A stretch of DNA of 64,000 nt, taken from positions 1,054,001-1,118,000 of the forward strand of contig NZ_RQPI01000001.1 of assembly GCF_003854965.1 (NCBI RefSeq), in the 5' to 3' direction. Source of the stretch: Paenibacillus rhizophilus (GTDB taxonomy: Bacteria; Bacillota; Bacilli; Paenibacillales; Paenibacillaceae). This document shows positions 51,533 to 59,911 of the stretch, piece by piece. The notes under the pieces are model-generated. The model did not search any database and had not been told where the DNA came from. It was given only the letters and a program-made list of their open reading frames with translations. Each line of letters opens with the position of its first letter. Positions within the stretch are counted from its first letter, which is position 1. The position numbers and the translations under genes were made by a program.

Positions 51533-52561
51533 CTAGTCCATATCTTCCGATGCCCGGTTAATCTGGTCGGCGACTCTGTCGAGACGTTCCAGCTGATAAC
51601 CATAATCGTAGATCGCTCCGGCGACGACGGCAAGTCTAAGGCGGTTCGTGTTTCCTTGTCTATAGCCTTGAACCACCGACTCCAGGAAGCCGTCATTGTC
51701 ATCGCCAAGGGGCTCCGTCTCCGATATCCCCGGTTTAATCTTATCCTGAAACTTCAGCAAAATATGCTCATGATATTTGATCAGCAGCTCCAGATGGCGG
51801 TCGAACACTACGTCGGTCTCCTCGCTCCTCATGGCCTGAAAATAATGCCGGTCTACCGCATCCAGCACTTCATAGCCTTTTTGCAGAGAGGAAAGCAAAT
51901 TTTTATACACCACCATCTGTCTGGTCTGGCTGTATTTCGGTTTCCGAAGCTGCTTCTGTTCCTCTTCGAACAAGGCGTATTTGTCCGCCAGCGAGCGTAT
52001 CGAACCTTCGAGCGCGTTCTTCTCGTCCCGGAACACACTTTCTTTCATTTCATGCGAGACGGCGGTGCGCATCAGCAGAGAAAGGCTGTTAAAGACACGC
52101 TCGATCTGGTTGATATACTGCTTCCTTGGTTTCGGCGGAAAAACAAAAATGTTAATGACAAAAGCCGAGACGATCCCCGTCATCAGCACCAGAAACCGGG
52201 TAAGCGCAAACTGCCACTCTCCCGATCCCTCCATCACGGATATGACCGTAACGAGCGTCAGGCCGATCGTATCCGAGCGGTTCATCTTCATGCTGAGCAT
52301 AATGACCAGGATGCAGACAATGCCTACGGCGATGGGCTGGTTGGACAGCAGCATGCCGCCAAGCAGCGCAATGACCGCTCCGGCCGTACTGGTCTGAATC
52401 TGGTCCAGAAAGTGCCGCCAGGACCGGTAGATGGACGGCTGCATTGCAAATATGGCCGCAATTCCCGCGCCTGTGGGCGAAGAGAACTTCAGCAGCGTGG
52501 CGAGATATAGGGCAAGCGTTACCGCCAGTCCCGTCTTAAGTACGCGGGCGCCAAAATTCAC
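51533..52561 (-). CDS. Aromatic acid exporter family (ArAE_1 / DUF939) membrane protein
   Basis: 342 residues: an N-terminal block of about five helices ('VTLALYLATLLKFSSPTGAGIAAIFAMQPS', 'AGAVIALLGGMLLSNQPIAVG', 'TRFLVLMTGIVSAFVINIFVFPP') and a C-terminal cytoplasmic helical domain (~145-342). This is the half-size FUSC/ArAE layout common in Bacillales. GTG 52561 is preceded by GAGGAGGG; a nearby ATG is out of frame. Substrate unknown. Confidence 0.88.
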   Translation of the reverse strand: MNFGARVLKTGLAVTLALYLATLLKFSSPTGAGIAAIFAMQPSIYRSWRHFLDQIQTSTAGAVIALLGGMLLSNQPIAVGIVCILVIMLSMKMNRSDTIGLTLVTVISVMEGSGEWQFALTRFLVLMTGIVSAFVINIFVFPPKPRKQYINQIERVFNSLSLLMRTAVSHEMKESVFRDEKNALEGSIRSLADKYALFEEEQKQLRKPKYSQTRQMVVYKNLLSSLQKGYEVLDAVDRHYFQAMRSEETDVVFDRHLELLIKYHEHILLKFQDKIKPGISETEPLGDDNDGFLESVVQGYRQGNTNRLRLAVVAGAIYDYGYQLERLDRVADQINRASEDMD

Positions 52562-52736
52562 GGTCCATCCCTCCTCTTGTTTCTTCTGTCAGTTTGTTCG
52601 AACATAATTTTATTATTATTACCCATGAGGCGGAGCAGCGAAATTTAACGGGATTTAAGTCTTTTTTCAGCGTTCTTTCAGGTTTCTGGAAATACTGGAT
52701 ACTGCAGTTCATTTTCAAGGAAAAGAGGTGAAACTA

Positions 52737-53246
52737 TTGAGCGCGTATATCAAAAGAACGCTGGCGCTGGCCGCAGCCCTTCTGATCGGTCTGTCTTACG
52801 GCGTTTCGGCAAGCGGCACCGCTGGAGCCGAAGGCGTCTCCGACAACGGCCGGACCGCCGTTTCCCCTTCCAACCCGGACTCCGGGTCGAACGGAGAACA
52901 TAAAGCCAAGCGCCACGGCAGAGGACATTTCATCTTTATGGAAAGCGCGAAGCTGTTCGGCATGGACTGCTCCGCTCTATCTGAAAGCCTGAAATCCGGC
53001 AAAAGTCTGGCCGATATTGCCAGGGAGGAAAAAGGCTGGACGGAAGAGCAATATGTGCAAAAGCTCGCGGACGCAGCCGGCAGCCGTATAGACAAGGGCG
53101 TCGCCGAGGGGCGCTTCACGCAGGAGCAGGCCAAACAGCTTAAGTCGGGACTGCCCGCCATGCTGAAAGCCCGGGTCAGCGAAAAGGAACCGTTCTCGGG
53201 ACGGCATCATTACCCGTACCGGAAACCGGTCGATCACAACGAATAG
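52737..53246 (+). CDS. Secreted helical protein of unknown function
   Basis: About 169 residues with signal peptide 'TLALAAALLIGLSYGVSASG', a polar linker, and a helical domain 'LFGMDCSALSESLKSGKSLADIAREEKGWTEEQYVQKL...GVAEGRFTQEQAKQL'. The L-x-x-G-K-S-L-A-D-I-A pattern recurs in small secreted proteins of Firmicutes and Actinobacteria without known function. AAAGAGGTG is spaced for TTG 52737; the in-frame GTG at 52728 is part of that ribosome-binding site. Own terminator. Confidence 0.8.
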   Translation: MSAYIKRTLALAAALLIGLSYGVSASGTAGAEGVSDNGRTAVSPSNPDSGSNGEHKAKRHGRGHFIFMESAKLFGMDCSALSESLKSGKSLADIAREEKGWTEEQYVQKLADAAGSRIDKGVAEGRFTQEQAKQLKSGLPAMLKARVSEKEPFSGRHHYPYRKPVDHNE

Positions 53247-53268
53247 CCGTTCCCGCTCATTCACACCG

Positions 53269-53300
53269 CCGGACACCCTTAAGGGGCGTCCGGTTTTTTT
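53269..53300 (+). terminator. Intrinsic terminator after the secreted helical protein
   Basis: CCGGACaCCCTT / AAGGGGCGTCCGG stem with a T7 tail. Confidence 0.9.
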
Positions 53301-53314
53301 CATGCGATGCGCCG

Positions 53315-53962
53315 TTATCCCTTTCGCTTCTTCAGGAAGGAGCGGAGAGCTTCGAACAGGACGATGGAGAGCATAAGCCAGGCGCAGCTGGCAGCATACC
53401 CGCCGATCACATCGCTCGGATAATGCACGCCGAGATAGATCCGGCTCCAGCCAATTGCAGCTGTAAGGATGAAGCAGATGACGACCAGCAGGACCCGTGC
53501 GCTTCCGGAGCGCAAATGGCGCCACAGCAAAAAGGTCAGCACGCCGTATACCGAAAAGGCGGCCATCGAATGGCCGCTTGGAAAACTGAAGCCGGGTTCT
53601 TCGATAATCCGGTGGATGTTCGGCCGCTCCCTGTGAAACCAATTCTTGAGAATCGAATTCAGGATATTTGACGTAACGCCCACCCATAGAAACAGCAGCA
53701 GCTCCAAGCGGTGCTTTAGAAACAGAAACAGGGCAGCCATAATTACAAGCGACAGGCTGATGACGATTTTGGATGATCCGACAAGCGATAGAGATTTGGC
53801 CGCAGAGGTAAGCGCCGGCGATTCGGGAGACTGTACGAGATGAATAATCCGATCGTCAAACCATGCCGTGTGGTTGTAAGTGACCAGGACGGAAATAAGC
53901 CCGAAAATCACCGCAAACAGAAGAAAAAGCTTGAAACCTCTGGACCAATGCCTAGCAGTCAA
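53315..53962 (-). CDS. PAP2-family phosphatase
   Basis: 215 residues, six membrane helices, with all three phosphatase motifs: 'KNWFHRERP' (K-x6-R-P), 'FPSGHSMAAF' (P-S-G-H) and 'SRIYLGVHYPSDVIGG' (S-R-x5-H-x3-D). Likely an undecaprenyl-diphosphate or phosphatidyl-phosphate phosphatase acting outside the membrane. AAGGAGG lies 8 bases before TTG 53962, which is preferred over in-frame ATGs farther upstream that would add a polar 37-residue tail. Divergent from the hfq-like gene. Confidence 0.9.
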   Translation of the reverse strand: MTARHWSRGFKLFLLFAVIFGLISVLVTYNHTAWFDDRIIHLVQSPESPALTSAAKSLSLVGSSKIVISLSLVIMAALFLFLKHRLELLLFLWVGVTSNILNSILKNWFHRERPNIHRIIEEPGFSFPSGHSMAAFSVYGVLTFLLWRHLRSGSARVLLVVICFILTAAIGWSRIYLGVHYPSDVIGGYAASCAWLMLSIVLFEALRSFLKKRKG

Positions 53963-54074
53963 TATCTTTTCCTCCTTATGAACATCCGACGGATAGAGTT
54001 TGTTTCCAGAGGATACCTTTTCCATGCTATACTTGGTTAAGTAATCAATCATAAAAAGATGGAGTGCTGCCAAA

Positions 54075-54296
54075 GTGGAAATTCAAAAGCTTCAGGAACG
54101 CATGCTGAGCCAGTTTGTTCAGACAAAGGTTCCGCTGACGATCTTTACGACCAATGGAGTGAAAATCCAGGGCATTATGACTTCGTATGACGCCTACACG
54201 ATAACTTTGCAGGGTCAAAGCGACGGCAGGCAAAGCGTATTGTTCAAATCCGCCGTATCCACAATTGTGCCGTTAAGGCCAGTCTCTCTCCGATAA
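54075..54296 (+). CDS. Hfq-like RNA-binding protein, divergent
   Basis: 73 residues with the Sm fold: N-terminal helix 'LQERMLSQFVQTKVPLTIF', Sm1 'NGVKIQGIMTSYDAYTITLQG', Sm2 'QSVLFKSAVSTIVP'. Bacterial Hfq normally has Y-K-H at the start of Sm2; here it is F-K-S, so the conserved His of the proximal RNA-binding pore is Ser. The start is GTG 54075 with GGAG 10 bases upstream. It stands alone with its own terminator, away from the usual miaA/mutL neighbourhood, so it may be a second paralogue. RNA binding is expected but unproven. Confidence 0.8.
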   Translation: MEIQKLQERMLSQFVQTKVPLTIFTTNGVKIQGIMTSYDAYTITLQGQSDGRQSVLFKSAVSTIVPLRPVSLR

Positions 54297-54318
54297 TTTA
54301 AAAGCAGTTCATGCAGGA

Positions 54319-54347
54319 AACGCCGGTCTTTGCAGTCCGGCGTTTTT
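54319..54347 (+). terminator. Intrinsic terminator of the hfq-like gene
   Basis: AACGCCGG / CCGGCGTT perfect stem followed by TTTTT. Confidence 0.9.
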
Positions 54348-54388
54348 GGCGTTTCGTTGATTGATGCCGCCCTTTCCGATCTCCGTCT

Positions 54389-55489
54389 CTATAAGAATAC
54401 CGGCTTGACGCAGACGGGCTTCGCTACCTGCGCTTCACTCCCTGTAAAGGTCAGCTGTCCGCTTGCGCCATCCCTTGCAAAGACCACCAGGTTGTTGGAG
54501 TCCCGGTTGGCGACGATTAGATAATCTCCGTCCGGCGTCAGCGCAAAATGGCGCGGGTGGCCGCCGCGGGTGGACACATGCTCTACAAAAGTCAGTTCGG
54601 CCGTCGCCGGATCGACCGCATAGATGACGATGCTGTCATGTCCGCGGTTTGACCCGTAGAGATAACGTCCGTCAGGGGACACCGCGATTTCCGCGCAGGT
54701 ATTTTCCCCGGCGTAGTCTTCCGGAAGCGTGGGAACGGTAACAACCGTTTCAAGCACGCCCGCCTCAGCCTCATATGTAAAGGAAGTAATAGTGGAATCC
54801 ACTTCGTTAATGACATAAGCGGAACGTCCGTCCGGATGAAAAGTGAAATGACGCGGACCCGCCCCCGGATGAAGCGGAGTGTCTCCGTGCAGCTCCAGCG
54901 TTTCTTTTTCCCCATTAATCCGGTATGACCTGATCACATCAATTCCCAAATCGCAGACAAACAGAAAACGTTCATCCGGACTAAACGAAGCCGAATGCGG
55001 ATGAGGACGGTCCTGGCGATCAGGGTGGGCTCCATGCCCCGTATGTGCTGCGGAATCGGTCAGACGCACCGTCTTGCCTTCACTGTCAAGGGAGACGAGT
55101 CCGATCTTGCCGCCGTGATAGCTTGAGACTACGACGAATCGGCTGTCCGAGTCTCTGGAAATATGACAGGTACTCATCGCCGTTGCGCCTTCGGCGGGCA
55201 TCGTGTCCGTCCGGCTGATCTCCGTTAAAGTTCCGGCTTCCGGTTCAATGGAGTACGCAACCACTTCTCCTTCCTTGACGCCTTCCGCATTCGTCTTATC
55301 GCCGATGGAATACAAGCGGTGTCCCTGCGCGTCCACATTGACGAAAGTCGGATTCGCAATCCCCTTCACTCCGCCGAGCAAGGTTAGAGCGCCTCCCCGT
55401 TCCGGTTCAAACCGGAACACATGAATGCCGTTCGCATCGGCTCCCGAATAAGAACCTACATATACTAGAAGTGTGGACGTTTGATTCAT
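54389..55489 (-). CDS. Lactonase-family seven-bladed beta propeller (6-phosphogluconolactonase type)
   Basis: 366 residues of the YkgB/Pgl group: opening 'LLVYVGSYSGADANGIHVFRFEPERG', 'FVNVDAQGHRLYSIGD', 'HPHSASFSPDERFLFVCDLGIDVI', 'GAGPRHFTFHPDGRSAYVINE', 'DGRYLYGSNRGHDSIVIY', 'RGGHPRHFALTPDGDYLIVANRDSNNLVVF'. Probably hydrolyses 6-phosphogluconolactone or a related sugar lactone. AAGGAGGAATTATCATA precedes ATG 55489; a longer frame to 55642 is unsupported. Fits the pentose-phosphate enzymes elsewhere in the window. Confidence 0.9.
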   Translation of the reverse strand: MNQTSTLLVYVGSYSGADANGIHVFRFEPERGGALTLLGGVKGIANPTFVNVDAQGHRLYSIGDKTNAEGVKEGEVVAYSIEPEAGTLTEISRTDTMPAEGATAMSTCHISRDSDSRFVVVSSYHGGKIGLVSLDSEGKTVRLTDSAAHTGHGAHPDRQDRPHPHSASFSPDERFLFVCDLGIDVIRSYRINGEKETLELHGDTPLHPGAGPRHFTFHPDGRSAYVINEVDSTITSFTYEAEAGVLETVVTVPTLPEDYAGENTCAEIAVSPDGRYLYGSNRGHDSIVIYAVDPATAELTFVEHVSTRGGHPRHFALTPDGDYLIVANRDSNNLVVFARDGASGQLTFTGSEAQVAKPVCVKPVFL

Positions 55490-55618
55490 TATGATAATTC
55501 CTCCTTTATAATCGCATTGCTTTTTATAATTTACATTTTTTCTCCGCCTATGACAAATCGCAAGTAATACGGACTTAATTATTTTAAAAATAAGCTTTCC
55601 AAGGATAAATGAGCATGT

Positions 55619-55637
55619 TATAATGGAAGCGCTAACA
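55619..55637 (+). promoter_or_regulatory. -10 element overlapped by a perfect cre site
   Basis: TATAAT (55619-55624) is overlapped by ATGGAAGCGCTAACA (55623-55637), which matches the CcpA consensus WTGNAANCGNWNNCW at every defined position. A TTTCCA hexamer lies 17 bases upstream as a possible -35. Bound CcpA would sit on the transcription start. Confidence 0.6.
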
Positions 55638-55666
55638 TTCAAGAATATGAATAAGGGGGAACAGGA

Positions 55667-56005
55667 ATGAACAGCATTCTACTGGAGGCCAGAAATGTAT
55701 ACGAGGACTTCGAGGTGGAAACGGACGTTCTGTTCTTTAAGGTCGGAGACCATGATCTGGTCATCTTTCACGGCAGAAACTATAATATTAAAAAAAGAAT
55801 GTCTGCCGAGCAATTGAATCGTCTGCTTAAATCGTCAAGCTATTTTCATGTTCAGGGCGGCGTTTATGTTAATCTGAACAAAATTGGTTCCATCGAGGAT
55901 GACTGCATCTATTTCGGTGAAAAAGGCGGTTACGCAAAGCGGATACGCATTCCGAGAAGGAAGCAGGAGCATATCCGCCAGCTGCTCCGCAGCCGGATAT
56001 CCTAA
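55667..56005 (+). CDS. Stand-alone LytTR DNA-binding domain protein
   Basis: 112 residues consisting of a short N-terminal strand and one LytTR domain ('DVLFFKVGDHDLVIFHGRNYNI', 'LKSSSYFHVQGGVYVNLNKIGSIE', 'GYAKRIRIPRRKQEHIRQLL'). There is no receiver domain, so activity is not controlled by phosphorylation in cis. AAGGGGGAACAGG precedes the ATG. A catabolite site covers its promoter. Target genes unknown; may regulate the divergent lactonase gene 177 bases away. Confidence 0.88.
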   Translation: MNSILLEARNVYEDFEVETDVLFFKVGDHDLVIFHGRNYNIKKRMSAEQLNRLLKSSSYFHVQGGVYVNLNKIGSIEDDCIYFGEKGGYAKRIRIPRRKQEHIRQLLRSRIS

Positions 56006-56198
56006 GGAAGCCAGCACATAGCCGTCAAGAAGCCGGAGAACAACGGGCGACCGTGTTTTCCGGCTTTTTCCGTATATTAATGCATTCTTAAAAAGAAAAT
56101 CCGTTTTTTTATGCTTTCTTAAGGTTTGAACCTTTGTATTCTGGTAAAGTTGGTAGAGAGAAAAGCAACACCTATTAACGAAGGGAGTCATTGCTACA

Positions 56199-57299
56199 AT
56201 GGATGAAAAGAATTTGGACCAGAACGAACACCAGGATAACACCACGGCTGCGGAAAAAGCCGCCGTCGACAACACGAATCCGGAAATCCCGGTTATGGAC
56301 AAGATTGGCGAACCGCCTGCAGGCGTTCCCTCTTCCTCCAAGGGGGGCAAAGGCTGGATGATCGCCTCGATCATACTGGCGGCTGCGCTTATTATTGTAT
56401 TGATTAGACCGCCGTTCCAGAAGGCCGACGGACAATCCGCCGTCGCAACCGTAAACGGCAACGATATTACCAAGAACGAGCTATATGATAAATTGGTGCA
56501 AGCCGGCGGTGAATCTACGCTTCAATCCATGATCACCCAGGAGCTTGTCGATCAGGAAGCCAAGAAAGCGAACATCACGGTCACCGATGCCGATATCAAC
56601 ACAGAGATCGAAGATCTCAAGAAGCAGTTCGGCGGCGAAGAGGGACTGAACTCCGCTCTTTCCCAAAGCGGCATGACCCTGGACGATCTGAAGAAGCAAA
56701 TGCCGCTTCAAGTCGAAATCCGCAAGCTGCTGGAGCCTAAAGTTACGGTTACCGACGACGACATCAAAAAGTATTTTGATGAAAATAAAGCAACTCTCGG
56801 CTCGGAAGAAGAAGTCCGCGCTTCCCATATCCTCGTGAAGACGAAAGAGGAAGCCGATGCGATTGTCAAGCAGCTTAAATCCGGCGCAGACTTCGCGGCT
56901 TTGGCCAAAGAGAAATCGGGAGATACCGGCTCCAAGGACAAAGGCGGCGATCTTGGATTCTTCAAGCGCGGCGACATGGTTGCCGCATTCTCCGACGCAG
57001 CCTTCAAGATGAAGGTCGGCGAAACAAGCGATCCGGTCAAGAGCGAGTATGGCTACCATATTATCAAAGTAACGGAACACAAAGATGCCGTTACTCCAAC
57101 GCTGGAGAACTCGAAGGAAGAAATCCGCAAGACGCTGGTTTCACAAAAAGTTTCCGAGATGTCCTCCACTTGGCTGCAAACTTTGACTTCCGGAGCGAAG
57201 ATTACGAACACGCTGACCGATGCCAAGAAGGCGGAAGCCTCTGCAGCGCCGGGAGCCTCCGCAGCGCCCGAAGCAAGTCCAAGCGCCGCTGCCAAATAA
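56199..57299 (+). CDS. PrsA/SurA-like parvulin foldase, membrane-anchored
   Basis: 366 residues: a ~50-residue acidic cytoplasmic start, one membrane helix ('GWMIASIILAAALIIVLI'), a SurA-like helical region ('VATVNGNDITKNELYDKLV...MITQELVDQEAKKANI'), a parvulin peptidyl-prolyl isomerase domain (~200-300, 'VRASHILVKTKEEADAIVKQL', 'GDLGFFKRGDMVAAFSDAAF', 'SEYGYHIIKV') and an Ala/Pro-rich tail. It helps fold secreted proteins outside the membrane. Classical PrsA is a lipoprotein; here there is no lipobox. CGAAGGGAG precedes ATG 56199. Confidence 0.9.
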   Translation: MDEKNLDQNEHQDNTTAAEKAAVDNTNPEIPVMDKIGEPPAGVPSSSKGGKGWMIASIILAAALIIVLIRPPFQKADGQSAVATVNGNDITKNELYDKLVQAGGESTLQSMITQELVDQEAKKANITVTDADINTEIEDLKKQFGGEEGLNSALSQSGMTLDDLKKQMPLQVEIRKLLEPKVTVTDDDIKKYFDENKATLGSEEEVRASHILVKTKEEADAIVKQLKSGADFAALAKEKSGDTGSKDKGGDLGFFKRGDMVAAFSDAAFKMKVGETSDPVKSEYGYHIIKVTEHKDAVTPTLENSKEEIRKTLVSQKVSEMSSTWLQTLTSGAKITNTLTDAKKAEASAAPGASAAPEASPSAAAK

Positions 57300-57318
57300 G
57301 CAAGCCTATTACACAAAA

Positions 57319-57350
57319 AGGACAAGCGACTCTGTAGCTTGTTCTTTTTT
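57319..57350 (+). terminator. Intrinsic terminator of the PrsA-like gene
   Basis: AGGACAAGC / GCTTGTTCT stem followed by TTTTT. Confidence 0.88.
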
Positions 57351-57393
57351 GCGTAATAAACAGTGTAAAAAACAACTCGTGGGAGCGCTTTAA

Positions 57394-57528
57394 TCAATGT
57401 TTCTCTTTCCGGATCTTCTTGTCGTGGTTCTCTCCCCACTCCTTGGCCTGCGCGGTGGCGATTGAAATCGCCCGCCCTTCTTCCTTCACAAGGGCTTTAC
57501 AACTTCTTAGCCATTCCGGAAGAGATGA
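57394..57528 (-). pseudogene. Remnant of a small YdaT-like protein gene
   Basis: A minus-strand frame without ATG reads 'LPEWLRSCKALVKEEGRAISIATAQAKEWGENHDKKIRKEKH' in two segments: 'SLPEWLRSCKALVKEEGR' and 'AISIATAQAKEWGENHD'. The E-E-G-R-A-I-x-I-A-x-x-x-A-K-E-W pattern matches the C-terminal half of small Bacillales stress proteins, but the first half is missing and the frame starts after a TAA inside the nitroreductase gene. The only possible start is GTG 57489. Probably a truncated gene. The rest of the 57351-57535 gap holds nothing else. Confidence 0.45.
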
Positions 57529-57535
57529 AACAGCC

Positions 57536-58135
57536 TTATTTAAATACTTTTACGCGCTTGTCGATCGGTTCGAATTCTTTCTCGCCAGGAGCGGTCACGA
57601 TGCCGCCGAACGGCATTTGAGCGATCAGTTTCCACTCGGCAGGCAGTCCCCAAGTCGACTTCACTTCTTCGTCGATCAGCGGGTTGTAGTGCTGAAGGGA
57701 AGCCCCTACGCCGGCTTCTGCCAGAGCAGTCCACACTACGTGCTGTAGCATACCGGAAGATTGGTTGGACCAGATCGGGAAATTATCCGCATACAATGCG
57801 AAATTCTCCTGCAGGTGCTTGACGACGGCTTGATCTTCAAAAAAGAGAACCGTACCCGCGCCGGCTTTAAAGGCTGCCATCTTTTGGGCGGTGCCTTCGA
57901 ACTGATCGGCAGCCACGATTTTACGAAGCGTTTCAGATGTCAGATCCCACAGTTTATCATGCTGTTCTCCGAACAGAACAACGGCTCTGGAGCTTTGGGA
58001 GTTAAAAGAAGTCGGGCTGTGCAGAACAGCCTGCTCCACGATTTCCTGTACTTGACCCTGCGGCACCGGCAGCTCTTTGCTAATTGCGTATACCGAGCGT
58101 CTTTTTTTCACTGCATCAAAGTAATCATTGGACAT
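57536..58135 (-). CDS. Nitroreductase-family FMN oxidoreductase
   Basis: 199 residues of the NfsB/YodC-like group: FMN-phosphate-binding opening 'AVKKRRSVYAISKE', 'HSPTSFNSQSSRAVVLFG', and the C-terminal 'GVGASLQHYNPLIDEEVKSTWGLP' with 'AQMPFGGIV'. Such enzymes reduce nitro compounds or quinones with NAD(P)H; physiological substrates are uncertain. TAGGAGGTAATAATAAT precedes ATG 58135. Confidence 0.92.
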   Translation of the reverse strand: MSNDYFDAVKKRRSVYAISKELPVPQGQVQEIVEQAVLHSPTSFNSQSSRAVVLFGEQHDKLWDLTSETLRKIVAADQFEGTAQKMAAFKAGAGTVLFFEDQAVVKHLQENFALYADNFPIWSNQSSGMLQHVVWTALAEAGVGASLQHYNPLIDEEVKSTWGLPAEWKLIAQMPFGGIVTAPGEKEFEPIDKRVKVFK

Positions 58136-58232
58136 ATTATTATTACCTCCTATTTATTTAGTTTCTTACTTTTTTATATCTTAATACATTTTTTCGGAAT
58201 TTTCAACTCTTCCATTAAATTTTTATCCATAG

Positions 58233-58282
58233 AAAAAGCCCAGCCGCTTCAACGCATTTGCGTTAAATAAGCGGCTGGGCTT
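58233..58282 (-). terminator. Intrinsic terminator after the stalk-domain lipoprotein gene
   Basis: AAGCCCAGCCGCTT / AAGCGGCTGGGCTT stem (inner stem AACGCA / TGCGTT) followed by T on the minus strand. Confidence 0.88.
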
Positions 58283-58299
58283 GACTGCAGCGGTAAAGG

Positions 58300-59808
58300 T
58301 TAATCGCGGGTAATGTAAATCAGGCCTTCATCGTCCACCTTCACTTCGGCGTGAAGAGCCTCGGCTACAATACGCAGTGGCACATAGCCTCTGCCGTATT
58401 TGTCAAAGATGACCGGCTCAGGCAGCTTAACCTTCGTACCGTCGATAACGGCATTCGCGGAACCCGCCTTCAGTACAATCGTGGTTCCGTAGACATCATC
58501 GATAACGGTAATCTTCTTGGATGCCGCGTCCCATTTCACCTGGGCATCCAACAGGCCGGCCAAGTAACGGAGGGGAATCATCGTCGTTTTCCCTTTGACT
58601 ACGGTATCGTACAATTTAGGATCGATGACAGCCGATTTTTTTGTAATGCCGAGATCGTCCTTGAGCACACGGTAAACCGTTGAACTGGCGTCAAAATTGC
58701 TCAATATGGAGCCGGGTGTAAACCGCATCTCCGTGATGTTAAGAGCGCCGTCCACAGCAATCGGGTCGGCTTTGACCGGTCCGTTGATGTTCCAAATCTG
58801 TGACTCTGATTTAAAGGATATACTCCGGATCGGAATGCTTCCGTCATTCGGCAGGGCCACGTTGAGACTCACGTTCTGTTTGCGGACATGCAGCGCGCTG
58901 TCCACGAACAAATCGACTTGAAGCTTCGTATCCTTACTCAGAACGGTTTTGATTTCCGGGGTCGATTGGTACAGCTTATCCAGCTGTTTGTCATACACCA
59001 GAAGAGCCGCATCGACTGCCAGTTTGGCCGCATCATGCAGAACAGGTACGACATCTTCTTTGTTATCCAGCGGAATATCGGAAAGGCCATACTGTTCCAG
59101 CAAAGCCGACGTCGATTCCTGCTTCAGCACCGGCAGCAAGTAATCGTACAAACCGTCGATCAATTGGGTAAAGCCCTCGGTATCCTTGGAGATCGACTTT
59201 AGAAAGGCTTTGAGCAGCGACGGAAGCTCATCCCCTGTCACTTCGGCATGCAGCTTCATCAGGTTCAACTGCTCCCCATAAACAGCTTCATTAACAGGAG
59301 TCACACTGATTGCCGACGGGTTCGGAAGGTTCTTGACGACAAACTGGCTCACCAGCTTGCCGACGCTTTCGGCCTTGTCCTTATCGAGCCCAACCGCGGA
59401 CAGCTCTTGATCGTAACCCTGCAGCGGGAAGTAGAACGGCTTCTTGGCGCCTTCGACATTCAAGGCCAGCACCGTCTTGTTCATGTAGAAGGCGAACGGT
59501 ATGCTTGCCTGCTTGAAGCCCAGCGTCCCTTCTGCTGAAATGTCTCCGTTGTCCTGAAGCTTCAGATGGCTTACATTCAAGGTTAAAGAATTGATAAGAT
59601 CGATGGTTTTCTGATCCTCGGCGCTGATTCCCGAAGCGGGAACGGCATTCAGAGAGAAAGACACGCTTTCCTCAGCCGATTTCACGTCAAGATTGCCTAG
59701 CAGCGCCTTGTTCACATCATAACCGCTTACCGCCTGACAACCCGCAAGCACCAGCAGCAGCGCCAAGATAGGAAGCAGCCATCTCGCTCTTTTTTTCACA
59801 TGTTCCAT
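58300..59808 (-). CDS. Stalk-domain lipoprotein
   Basis: 502 residues: lipoprotein signal with lipobox 'LLLVLAGC', a long alpha/beta region of unknown fold ('SVSFSLNAVPASGISAEDQKTIDLI', 'FAFYMNKTVLALNVEGAKKPFYFPL'), and a C-terminal Cu_amine_oxidN1-type double module ('GKTTMIPLRYLAGLLDAQVKWD', 'YGRGYVPLRIVAEALHAEVKVD'). Surface-anchored; function unknown. AAGAGGGATTCA precedes ATG 59808, so the in-frame extension to 59895 is unlikely. Third protein of this stalk class in the window. Confidence 0.87.
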   Translation of the reverse strand: MEHVKKRARWLLPILALLLVLAGCQAVSGYDVNKALLGNLDVKSAEESVSFSLNAVPASGISAEDQKTIDLINSLTLNVSHLKLQDNGDISAEGTLGFKQASIPFAFYMNKTVLALNVEGAKKPFYFPLQGYDQELSAVGLDKDKAESVGKLVSQFVVKNLPNPSAISVTPVNEAVYGEQLNLMKLHAEVTGDELPSLLKAFLKSISKDTEGFTQLIDGLYDYLLPVLKQESTSALLEQYGLSDIPLDNKEDVVPVLHDAAKLAVDAALLVYDKQLDKLYQSTPEIKTVLSKDTKLQVDLFVDSALHVRKQNVSLNVALPNDGSIPIRSISFKSESQIWNINGPVKADPIAVDGALNITEMRFTPGSILSNFDASSTVYRVLKDDLGITKKSAVIDPKLYDTVVKGKTTMIPLRYLAGLLDAQVKWDAASKKITVIDDVYGTTIVLKAGSANAVIDGTKVKLPEPVIFDKYGRGYVPLRIVAEALHAEVKVDDEGLIYITRD

Positions 59809-59911
59809 TGAATCCCTCTTCTCTATTGTATTGGCATTCAACGCTATTATCTCAGGAAAGGGATATTCTGTAAACCGAGAGAGACCTTTAACCATTCTTC
59901 CGGGGGCTTAT

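Noticed and set aside
57380..57393. cre-like TGGGAGCGCTTTAA
   Set aside because: 11 of 14 matches, but it lies behind two convergent genes, not in a promoter region.
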